From positions 204,600,001 to 204,664,000 of the forward strand of contig JBITNC010000001.1 of NCBI GenBank assembly GCA_050084985.1: DNA of 64,000 nt. Reading direction: 5' to 3'. Below the pieces are notes generated by a model. That model was not told the DNA's origin, did no database searches, and worked only from the letters and a program-made list of their open reading frames with translations. This document shows, piece after piece, positions 50,268 to 60,464 of this stretch. Numbering within the stretch: the first letter of the stretch is position 1; the number at the start of each line of letters is the position of its first letter. A program made the translations under genes and the position numbers. Source of the stretch: Nageia nagi (taxonomy: Eukaryota; Pinophyta).

Positions 50268-51164
50268 GTAAGATTTTGTATTTATTATTTTCTTTACCTC
50301 TATCTCTTTGATTTTCTTTTCTTTATCCGACCAAAAAGGGTAATCATTAAGAAGTTTTTGTGCAACAGGGTCTGTTTCAAGTTCTATTTCTGACTCACTA
50401 TCAGAATCATCATCAAACTTGATTATTTCATCATCTTCTTCTTCTAATGTTATTGGTTTATGATATGCAAATGCCAAAGATGACAAAGAGGGTTCACAAA
50501 CATTTTGTTTAACTATCTCAAGGGCAAAAGAATTTTGATCATGATGGAGCATACAAAAGTTAATATGACTTTCCATGGTAGAAATGGACCACGGGCGGTA
50601 TATTTCTATAGGGTTTAGATCGTGAGAGGTCTTATTATGATCGATTATGATGTTTGAAAAAAAGATTGGTTCATCCAGAAATGTTCTAAAGGAAAATCTG
50701 AGACTGTTCACTGTTAAAAATTCATAGATTTTATGCAATGAATAAACTATGGTAGGATCTTCAGAGAACTTGTAGAATGCCCCAAAATGCTCTATGAATT
50801 TTTGTATCAACCTTAGTTTATCTTCAGTGAGGTTTGAATTGTTAGATTTTACCCAACGATAAAGGACCAATTGTGATTTGTTTTCCAAAGGTAGAACTAG
50901 ATTTTCTAAGATTCCTACTTCAAGGGTTTCATTATCCAAGCTATCATTATCTTCAAAATCACCATGATAGGATTCCTCATCCGGAAGTTTATCTTTGATA
51001 ATCCCAGGAGCACTCTCTTTGTTTATTCTAGCACTTTTCCTAGTTGGCTCTATTCCTTTCCATGTTTTTCTTTTTCTTTTATTTTGTTCAGGTGATGATT
51101 GAACTAATGAAGAATAATCTGACAATTCATTTATATCTCTACCCATTGTTGAATCAGAAAGCAT
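50232..51164 (-). CDS. Intact 310-aa ORF of unknown family in element F
   Basis: The frame starts with ATG at 51164, two bases beyond the primer site, which is where gag would begin in a normal element. Residues about 28-50 are rich in Lys/Arg (NKRKRKTWKG, TRKSARINK) and could be a nuclear localisation or nucleic-acid-binding patch. A long middle part is helical and hydrophobic with several His and Phe. Residues about 245-270 are very acidic (EEEDDEIIKFDDDSDSES). The end is basic. No zinc knuckle, protease, RT, integrase or gag core pattern is seen. The last few codons and stop are supplied by the internal LTR-end copy. It has no stop although most nearby coding sequence is decayed. It could be an unusual gag, a transduced host gene fragment or an accessory protein; I do not recognise it. 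Confidence 0.65.
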   Translation of the reverse strand: MLSDSTMGRDINELSDYSSLVQSSPEQNKRKRKTWKGIEPTRKSARINKESAPGIIKDKLPDEESYHGDFEDNDSLDNETLEVGILENLVLPLENKSQLVLYRWVKSNNSNLTEDKLRLIQKFIEHFGAFYKFSEDPTIVYSLHKIYEFLTVNSLRFSFRTFLDEPIFFSNIIIDHNKTSHDLNPIEIYRPWSISTMESHINFCMLHHDQNSFALEIVKQNVCEPSLSSLAFAYHKPITLEEEDDEIIKFDDDSDSESEIELETDPVAQKLLNDYPFWSDKEKKIKEIEVKKIINTKSYRKAQIPIILSL

Positions 51165-51166
51165 GT

Positions 51167-51186
51167 TTCACGTCAGGTTCACCAAA
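51167..51186 (-). other. Primer-binding site of element F
   Basis: On the minus strand the LTR is followed by TTTGGTGAACCTGACGTGAA. A TGG start directly beyond the LTR is the normal form of a tRNA primer site. The tRNA was not identified. A related site, TTTTGGTGAATGCAACATTC, follows the LTR at 63149. Confidence 0.7.
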
Positions 51187-52042
51187 TGTTTACAAATAAA
51201 AATTGAGCGTGTAAATAAATAAATAGAGAAATATCTACAAACTCAATATTATCTGTATACTAGCTACGGATAGCGATTTATTCTAGATATCAATAAACAA
51301 CATAACCAATTCAGCATTGTACTTGTACCAACCAAGACTGTGATTCATGTACTTACCTCAACGGAACGTACCTGACAACGAAAGATGTAGATATTGGTGA
51401 TGTAGTGATGATAAACTGCCTTTTCCACAATGTCGTGACCTGCAAGGATGCGAAAAGAGGACCACGGGCGGTCCGCTTCAGTAGTATTAGAGCATCGGTG
51501 GTGTTCTTCCGTTCGCAAAGGAGCACCGGCGGCCCTAGCTTGATAGCTTTGACCTCTCAATTAGGTCCAGATCTTTAGTATAGATATCTCAAATTGCAGT
51601 GTAATATCAGAATTGATCGCATATGTCAAGAGAGCTCACATAAGGAAGCACACAAACCACAGCCTTGTAGGCAGTACCAAGAGATACCTTAAGGGGTAGC
51701 CACTTACAAGACCATACGCGGGATCATGTGTATCCTTGTTGTTGTGGACTTACTATTAGATCCCTTATTTATATAGATAATAGATAATACCGCCCATAGG
51801 TCGGCGTGCATCCACATAAATAAGGTTAATTCACAAAATTTAAGATAAACACATCAATAAACAAGATAATTCATGCAATACTCAAGATAAACCATGCAAT
51901 ATTCAAGATAACCCATGCAATATTCATATTCAAGCTAAACATTGATATTATCACTTTAATCCATTCAAGACATATAGTTAGGCCAAGCATATTTCATTAA
52001 TTTATTGATTTAAAAGCATAAAATCATTTTTATGTGTTAACA
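51187..52042 (-). repeat. 5' LTR of element F, 856 bp
   Basis: It matches 46159-47012 at about 98%. Differences are nearly all C/T or G/A and several hit CpG sites (GGACCGCGGG versus GGACCACGGG). It should carry the promoter for the 310-codon ORF. Confidence 0.95.
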
Positions 52043-52047
52043 ATAAT

Positions 52048-52672
52048 CATCAGCATACTTGAACATTCAAGTTCATTAACTAATATTGGTTCATTACGAA
52101 TCAGTATAAATCAAAATATAAGCTACTTTCATCAGAGTATTACAAGCTCAAGAATTATTTATTCTTACCCAAAGACTATAGTTGGAACAGATACTCTAGA
52201 TGATAGTAACAATTATTTGATGAGATAGAAATTGATAATGGTACCTTACCAATTAGTGCAAATTCGATAGTAAAGAGATTATCTGGATTCCTAAATGATA
52301 GATAAATATATTTGAACTAAGTTGCAATTAATAAATCATATGCTATTGATGAAGCACAAATAAAGGACTTTAGCCTCAAGCTACTATCAAACTATGAAGA
52401 GTGAAGAGATAAACAAGGATATTTGCAATGATGTGGCAATACCATTCGATTTTTCTAAATGAGTTGAAACCAAACTTATGTCTCTAGATCCTAGACTACA
52501 ACATAGGTGTCCTAATGTTTATTTTAATAACCAATGATAGTTCAATCACTCTAACATAAATTGATGGTATAACCTTTAGTGAATGCTAACATTAGCTCAT
52601 ATAATAATGAATGATGCATATCACTATGTACCATTTTATATACTAATTTTATTCTTATTTTTATTTTCCTAT
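52048..52672 (+). other. 3' tail of element E
   Basis: Non-coding sequence between the element F joint and the right LTR of E. The phrase ACTATAGTTGGAACAGA (about 52186) and the closing AATGATGCATATCACTATGTA resemble the tail of Gypsy B (12370-12560), so E and B are relatives. Confidence 0.55.
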
Positions 52673-54668
52673 TGTTGTGCCCACACAACACACCCCAAAA
52701 TATAATATTTTTTGGACTCTATTTTTGCAAAGGCAAGGAGTTGCATTACCTTGAGATTGGTTTTTGGTGATAGATAGTTGATTTTGAATAGTGTAAACAT
52801 TATACCAGGGAGCAATTCATGGAGATCATACTATAAAGACCTTGAAGAGTATCAGAGCATCCAATCACTAGTTTTTTGGCCAAGGAGCCAAGATCCAAGG
52901 GATATCATTAGAGTACAAATTTTTGGGTCTAGAATGAGGCCAATGAAGATGGGGTCATTTTTGAAAGTTTATCAAATTTGAAATCAAAGAACACAAGCTA
53001 GTAGAAGATGTCATTCCAAGCAAGTTTAATCTTGGAAGTTTTGGATTTTGATCAAACATACAAAAATGATAACTAGGAGGATATTTGTACCCCTTTGTTG
53101 GCATCAAAGGGCTGAAAAATTGGTGCCTATTTCATTAAGAATAAAGTGAAATGTTGGAAAAAGAGGAATCCAAGTACATAAGCTCATGGAAAAGGTGATC
53201 CTAAGAAACTTTAACACCTAAAAATTTTTATTTTGATGAATTTGGGATATATATATTCTTAGATGCAGCTTTTCATGGCTTTGGAACACCAAAGCACCCA
53301 ATTCTAGTGCCTATCTTCAAGGAGAAAGAATGGATTTTATGAAAAATCAAATTTTAGTGATATGGGGGCATGAAGAAAGCCATTCCTACATGCAAGTTTA
53401 AATTTCATATTATTCAATTTTAACCAAGTGAAAGTACACATATTCCTATGTGCATGTAGCTTTGGCATATCAAATCACTTCAAATCGGCACCTACCTTGA
53501 GATGGTAAAGTTGAATTTTGATAAAGGACAAATTTTGATTGCATGGATGCATGGAAAAGCACTTTTTGAGCATATTTAAACTTCAAAACTTTCACTTTTT
53601 AATAAGGAAAGAGTCTTAATATTCTATACATAAGAATGGACTCCTTTGGCATCATCAAAGATTGAATTTTGGTGCTAAAGGCATGAGCAATTTAAAATTT
53701 TCAAAAATTTACTTGATCAAATGGAAAAACTAGCTCATGAGTATGGAGGAGGAGCAAAACCAATAATATTTTGGCTTGAAAGTTTAAAAAAATATTAAAT
53801 TTGATTCCCTTTATAGTTAGGCATAAGTTTCACACCCTTTGACATATCAAACACCATGAAATTGGCACCTACCATGAGTAATTCTCCATTTTGGTCAAAA
53901 ATTGAAAAATGTATTCAAAGATATGGGAGGATAGCATTCAAAATTGCATATAAAATGGTTGAGAGATTTTTAAAAATGATTAAATTTTACACTAAGAAAG
54001 GCTAAGCACATGTTTGCATGCCTTTGACACCTCAAACCCCTCAAGATTAGCGCTTAGCATGCTTGGGGTTCAAAAAAGTAAAATTTTAAAGTTATCAAAT
54101 GGAGAAACAAAAACATGGGTATTTGAAAGGGTTAAAATCTAAGCATCTTTTGGCTTGTATTTTTTAAAATTGATCGCATTTTACACCATTTGGAGGTAAG
54201 TGCATATTTACATGCCTTTGACACCTAAAAGAACCCAAAATGGTGCCTACGTGATAAAAACCTCATTTTGAAAAAAAATAAAATTGTTGCAAGGATATAA
54301 AGAATGATCACATGCATCCATCACCCTTGGAATTTTTGAAAAAAAATGAAAAATGAGCAAGATATGACCATTTAAACATTTTGGAGGAGAGGGGTTTTGA
54401 AAAAGTTTGAACCACTTCCATCCGACCAATGTGAACGTAGATATTTTGGCAAAAAGCTTATACTCAATAAAAAACATGAATATTTTGAGAAATACCAAGT
54501 AGTCATATTTAACCTTGGAGGAATTACCAAAAGATAAATCATATACACTTACAAGAGAATTATTTGTTATTTTTCTCTAAAATACAAGTAAACTACCTCA
54601 AAATCACCATAATGACTCTCAAATCTGTGTAGATGGTTTTAATTTCAATGTACATAGCTCATATCATT
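52673..54668 (+). repeat. 3' LTR of element E, truncated
   Basis: It matches 40643-42588 with many substitutions and small indels. Similarity stops at about 54668, before the TATA box region, so this LTR is truncated or replaced beyond that point. Confidence 0.85.
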
Positions 54669-55560
54669 ATATGCATTTGAATGGGTAAAATTAATTTATA
54701 AATTAGGACCAAATTTTAAGTGTAAAATTAGAACTACATATGTTAGTAAACTCCTTGAAGTGAAAACTTAGAGGTGAACTTTAGAAAGAAACAAAGTTTG
54801 TACCAAGTGTTATGTTAGGCTCCATTTCACAATTTCATATTTTTGATCTCCAAAAAATTATGTAGTAGGATCTGTGTAAAGTGGATGATATTTCACTATA
54901 AGTACAAATATAAAGTAGAGGTTCCTTATAAAATAAATTTATAAAAGAAAGTTAGGCTAGTTCTACCTTTAGGAGTAACACCTAATCAAGGATAATAGGA
55001 AGGTTATCTTTTGGAAAAGGTAGTAATTGCAAGAGTTATGGGTAGGTAGTTACTACAAGTTAGTGGTGGTCCCTTGCATGTATTATGGATAGGCAATGGT
55101 ACATCAGTTAATTTTAGTTTTGTGAAATTAATTTTGATTTCATTCATAAAAGGTGATACAAAATCAATCCACTTGGCATACAATATAAGATCACTCTCAT
55201 GGGGTAGCATAAAGTGATGGGAAAAGTGTGCCCCTTATTAGGTGTATGGGCCTAAGAAGAACCCAAAGGTCATGAGTGATATAGGTGGATCTAACATGGG
55301 AGATGTTTGAAGCCATGGATGCTAAGTGAAAATAAGCATGGGAGATGCCTTGTAAATACTAGCTCTCACATGGCTTGAGTGATATGAAAACGGATTATTT
55401 CCATCCACTTGAGGGTCATCTATAGTGACTATTCAACACAAATGTGGGTTTCAAAACCTATTAATAAAGTAATTAAGTTGTTAACTTAGTTTTAAAACAA
55501 AATTAGACTAGTTTTAAGGTATAATTAGGTGGACATTTCATACACTTTTTGATTAATAAC
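54669..55560. other. Non-coding region without recognised gene
   Basis: A minus-strand frame at 55004-55210 has no recognised motif. No LTR ends seen. Confidence 0.4.
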
Positions 55561-56530
55561 TTTTCCTCCTACTTCAATAAGCATAGAGACATAACTAAAG
55601 CATTCCTTTTTAGTATTATCAAATAATTTATACTAATAGTGGTTCTCTTCATACTATCATAAATGTATGGAAAATACTTTTTTAATAAATTCATCAAACA
55701 TGCATTCACATTTGAACCTATATCTATCAATGTTTTCTTAATAGATATACCATCAACATTTACTCTAATGTGTAATACCAAATCATTTTCAATGACATAC
55801 TCACTATGAAACTCAATATATTGAAAGCAAAGCATGTTGCAAGTAATATCCATTTCAATATTAGTGACCAATTCAACAAATTTATCTATAGGAATATCAG
55901 CATTTACCTTTATTTTCTTCAATGCCTCAAACAATACTTCCCTATGAGCTTGATATACTTGCAAAATATAAAATATACTTTTCTTACATGCATCAATTTG
56001 ATTTGATCCAAGAGACTTTATGCCATAGAATCATGAGGAACCTTCATTCTCTCTGCCATCACTAGATGAATCTTCTCCCTAGGCCTCCCATGTTGAACGA
56101 CGATGCACCATTCTTCATTAAATAAAATATTCATCATTAAAGGTTCAACTTGCTCTGAGTCTACTATATATATTTTGTACTAAATTTTATCATCATAAAG
56201 AAATTTCATTAGGTATTTTGTCAAAAGCATGCAAGCATTATCTTATGATCTTTCACTATATGATAGGAAAATGTGAGATTTTCATTATATAATGAGGCTT
56301 TTCATCATTAGATCCCAACTCTTGCTATGAATAAGGAGAAATCAAAACCTTCATGAAACAATCCTTGTACATTACTCTTGAGCTATAGGCAATCTTATGG
56401 AATATCATATTTTTCTTTGCTTGGTTTTTTTTTTGTTCTTTATCCTAAGGCTCTTCAACAATATGGACTTACTTCTCTTCTTTTTTTGATAACTACCCTT
56501 TTTTACCTCTTTTGGAGGATTGTTGTACAT
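55561..56530 (-). pseudogene. Gypsy element G: protease region
   Basis: The minus-strand frame 55569-55964 contains LHIRVNVDGISIKKTLIDIGSNVNACLMNLLKKY, here read as short pieces: LIDIGSNVNAC is the active-site segment with Ile where Ser or Thr should be. The part before it (55964-55850) has an amphipathic helix of the gag-protease linker. Sequence to about 56530 is decayed linker. RT was not found beside it. Confidence 0.65.
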
Positions 56531-57700
56531 GTAAAATAACTTTGCTTATGTTTTGATAGATTTATGTATCATAACTCCAAATTGTGTACCATATGGTGTT
56601 AAACATCCTTTAAAGATGTCCAAGAAGGGTGAAATTCAATTTAAACCCAAGCCAATAGCTCCACATCCTTTTAGGATATCTGAGAGAAGGAAAGTTAAAA
56701 CCTCAATGGTTAGGAAATGACATCACCAGAATATAAAGGAGAGATAAAGATTCTAAGGATGATAAGGTAGGGAAAATGTCATCAATAAATGTTAACTATT
56801 AGCAAAGGTAAAGGGAACGAATAAAATGAAGAAATATGCTAAGAGTAGGCACATGACATCAATAGGTTTGAAGAGCACCAACAAATTATCTAATCCTAGG
56901 AGTATAAGGAAAATGACATCAATGATATAAAGGAAAGCATTAGGAAAATAAAGGAAAAACAAATGTTTATGAAAAAAGTGAATGAATGACATCAACAGGC
57001 ATAGTGGAATCCATTTTTATAGTAGAACTGGGCCTAGGAAATATATGATATTAGTCGATTTAGTTTCAACTACTAATAAAAGAACTATGATTAGGAGGGA
57101 CATGTAAACACTCGGAGCATCAAGTTTTTACCCAACAATGATCTAAGAGGAGAAAGTGGGAAGATAACTCTTAGTTCAAGGGATTTAGTACATGTGATGA
57201 CTAAGTACTTCACCAGTCTTGTTGATCTAACAATTTAAGTGACTATATCATCTCACCATGCTTGTAACATAATGAGTATACAAAGAGCCTGAAGGTTCAA
57301 TTAACTCACCTAGAAATAAACCTCTAGGTGATTCTTTATGAAATAAGCTTAGTTTAGTACTGGTAGTTAGTAAGAATGCAATTTGAGGGACTAAAGCACT
57401 TATCCATGACTATCGAAAAAATTGTAACATGCATGTCACATTAAGGGAGTACTTTAATACTCCAAAAAACCCTCTTAATTTAGTAGTAGTTCATTTGAAA
57501 TATGATTGGTCGATGGTTGTTAGCTATAGTTTAGTAGGAATCAGTATTTAAGAATAGTTATGAAGTTTTGGCTTATAAATTAAGGCATTTTGATGTAATA
57601 AGGTTCGTACATTTAAGTGTTTACCTTATGCAATGTTTTTGAGGTTATTGTCTAAATACAAGTATGACATATTTTTTCTTTTATCATTACTTTTTCATGT
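56531..57700 (+). repeat. Possible LTR with purine-rich repeats
   Basis: The purine-rich stretch 56690-57000 has five TGACATCA or TGTCATCA motifs spaced 59-77 bp apart. A TATA-like CTTATAAATTAAGG follows at about 57570. This looks like the U3/R part of an LTR in plus orientation, upstream of the gag relic at 58440. No pair was found. Confidence 0.35.
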
Positions 57701-57967
57701 ATGAGATTAAATTGTTGTATATGCTTTACTATATACTTCGTGACTTCATATGTTAATGTTGAATTAGTGACTATTAGTTTCATATTTAGATAGGATTGTT
57801 AATATAGGAAATATTGGTTTGTGGCTATTAGTTTAATTATCCTTCCAATTGTTATGCTTAAGAAGAACATGATGGTTAAGGACCTTCATCTTATTCACTT
57901 TCCCACACTTTGGTCTTTTATTTTTGTCCAACACTCTACCCTCTTAAAAGTAGTGTAAAATTATCCC

Positions 57968-58050
57968 CTTGAGGAGAGTTTGGGTCAATAGATAAGGCAC
58001 CAACCTTTGAACCGAAGGTTGAGCATTGAAAAATAGTTCATCCTTAGTAA
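57968..58050 (+). ncRNA. tRNA-like or SINE-head-like segment
   Basis: TGGGTCAATAGATAAGGCA resembles a tRNA A box. It is followed by CAACCTT TGAACCG AAGGTTG, a perfect 7-bp stem with a 7-base loop as in an anticodon arm, and then a B-box-like but degenerate stretch. Position 33 of the loop would be G rather than U, so it is at best a decayed tRNA-derived sequence. Confidence 0.3.
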
Positions 58051-58439
58051 TTTGATTAGTCATGATTTACAAGTGCTTTCATATTACACAATCTATATCA
58101 ACAATTATTTTTCTAGCATGCCTGATGGGACTAACCTGCCTATTTTAAAATTATAAGATCCCCAATGGTATTATTGGAAACTTTGTTGAACAAGGTTATT
58201 TGTATGCTCAAGATTCACTCATAAATACAACCAACTTTGATAAGGAACTCATTAACTAAACATAATCTTGATTAAGTGTGATTTGAGTTCATGTTTACAA
58301 GATCTTAGACTAAGGCAACCAAGAATCTTCATGAATTCTATGAACTTGACCAGAAGGAGAAGAAGACTATCAAAAGGACTAAGTCCTTAACTAATATTTT
58401 TGTTCAAGAAAAACCCTTTTCTCAAACATTTCTATTGGT

Positions 58440-59260
58440 GTTCAATGCAACAACAATGATGGGTACTTAAGCAACAACTCAAATTTATCTAGAATGGAAT
58501 ATAGTCGATCTCTTGAACTCAATAAATACAACTATTTCTTTTAATGCTTTGAAGTCCCTCCCAAATTATGATGGTACTGAGAAGACAACTTATGAGCATT
58601 ATCTTAACATAATTGCTATGGGAAAGATAGAACATTATGGAAGAGAACGTGATGTTAAGACTCCTAGCACAATATTTCAAAGAAAAGATATTAAATTGGT
58701 ACATGTGCCTACTGGATGAGTCTATTACTATGTGGAGACACCTCGTTGAATCATTCATCAAATATTTTGATGAAACTAGAGATTGTTATTCCATGTTCAA
58801 CCACTTTACTACCATTTCAAGGCATCCACAAGATTCCATCACAAACTTCAATATATGTTTCGAAAAAATATGGAGTCAAATCCTAGCCCAGGTAAAAACC
58901 CCAACCTCTATTGCATATATGTATTTTTTGGGGGCTTTTGAAACTTATTTGGTATTAAAAATAGAAATGTATGGAGATATGACATTCCCAGCACTTTACA
59001 AAGAAGCTACAGCAGTTGAAGATTCTATTACCATAGTCAAAAGATTCCAAGTAGGGTCACATCTCCTTTTACTCCATATGTTACACTTCCTAATGAGACC
59101 CAACATCTTGCTTCATCTACACCTCCCTTAGAAAAGATACCAAGGGCTCCCCATTCATTCATTAAAAAATCTAGATATACAAGATCACCTAATCTACAAA
59201 TGATTGTGAATACCCAATTAGCCCTCCCCACATCTAGTGTTCTCCTCATGCTATCGACAC
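58440..59260 (+). pseudogene. Gypsy element H: gag remnant
   Basis: The plus strand gives SLPNYDGTEKTTYEHYLN (58540-58600), then in a second frame LLAQYFKEKILNWYMCLLDE, ITMWRHLVESFIKYFD and NFNICFEKIWSQI, the usual run of Ty3/Gypsy gag. One frameshift lies near 58690. Gag would form the particle core. Confidence 0.75.
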
Positions 59261-59760
59261 CTCCCTAAAGTACTTTGAATCAAGGTGAAATGACCATGCA
59301 AACATAAATTAAAACACTTAAGGCTACGTTGCATAGCATGGTTAATCAATTCACTACCTTGAACAGTAGTTAGAAGTATGATTGAAGGTAACATAAGAGA
59401 TTCCTTTACGCATCCAAATATCAAATTCCAATGTCCATCAAGGAGGGAGATCTAGTACACCTATCACCAGATGCCATTGATGCTTAAAGTGGAGACTGGT
59501 GCATTGCTTACAATGAACCTCAGGTGAAATACTCTTTCCTAACATACCAGTACTAGGTGTAGCTTATGGATAATGGAGGCATCACATATGAATGCATGAA
59601 CATGGAAGCTCTAGAATCAAATTTCATGAATATAATTTATTTAGATGTATGCGTGTTCACTATTGAAATAAGAAATTCTAATAAACTATGTAGGGAAGTG
59701 TCAAGTACCATGGTACCATTTGTTGGATCAATCACTTAAAAGAAAGATCTGTAAACCACC
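59261..59760 (+). pseudogene. Gypsy element H: gag-protease linker remnant
   Basis: Decayed plus-strand frames read QVKYSFLTYQY, then MDNGGITYECMNMEALESNF, probably the linker after gag. No protease active site is seen. Beyond 59760 the sequence is unrecognisable. Confidence 0.4.
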
Positions 59761-60464
59761 TCATCTAAAAATATTATGACCAAGGAATCAAGCAAATGAT
59801 GGTTCACTCCATATTTATCACCTTACATATGGTTTTTTAACATGATAGGAATGGGATCCCGAACCTAGAAACACTAAAATGCAAAACCCTTACAAATTTA
59901 TATGGATTTTGAATATGCATTTTACATGTAGTAAATCAGGCATTCATTTACTCATGTAATGTTAGAATCATATTGTTTCATTTGGCACATCATCATATTG
60001 TATTAGTATATGTAAAAAATTGTTTATCATAATGGAAGTATTTAGTTGAACCAATTATGTGTACATATTCATCCCAATAATATTTTCCATGTGTACACCA
60101 ACATCATAGCTCTAGATTAGTAAGCTCTTTGTATTCCATTTTCATTTCATTCTACTTACAAAATAACCCCCTAAGGGAAACTATATACCCATGTGTCTCA
60201 ATGAATAAATACTTTTATACATTGATGTAGATTTGGATCTCTACCCATGGATAAAAATACTGAAGATGAAAGAAGAAATACTTGAAAGAAATATATAACA
60301 TTTGTTGATTAATAAATGTTAGAAAAGGGCTTACAAGTAAACTGGTACTTTGGTATGAAGACATTTAAGTAAATATAAGTAAAAATTCTAGTCTATAAGG
60401 GTTTTTTGAAAAGTATTTGGAGACATTTAAGTAGATGTAATTGTTAAATGTAAAGCCAATATTT
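59761..60464. other. Non-coding region without recognised gene
   Basis: AT-rich, no motif or repeat recognised. Confidence 0.4.

Larger units (their letters stand above)
46154..52047 (-). mobile_element. Young non-autonomous LTR element F with target duplication
   Basis: The element spans 46159-52042 and is flanked by ATAAT at 46154-46158 and 52043-52047. LTRs of about 855 bp differ at roughly 17 positions plus one 2-base indel, about 2%. Orientation is minus: the primer site lies at 51167-51186, the polypurine-like tract at 47013-47026, and a minus-strand TATA box sits in each LTR. The 4.17 kb interior shows no RT, integrase, protease or zinc knuckle. It holds one intact 310-codon ORF, a partial second LTR-end and primer site, GC palindromes and tandem arrays. 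Movement would need enzymes from another element. Confidence 0.92.
40643..54668 (+). mobile_element. Gypsy-type element E lacking RT and integrase, interrupted by element F
   Basis: The LTRs start with the same TGTTGTGCCCACACAACACA at 40643 and 52673. Between them are a gag relic (about 44130-44600) and a protease relic (about 45340-45800), then element F at 46159-52042, then a non-coding tail 52048-52672. No RT, RNase H or integrase was found on either strand of the host part. This fits a deletion derivative or a non-autonomous gag-bearing element. LTR divergence is high by eye, so it is old. Confidence 0.75.
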
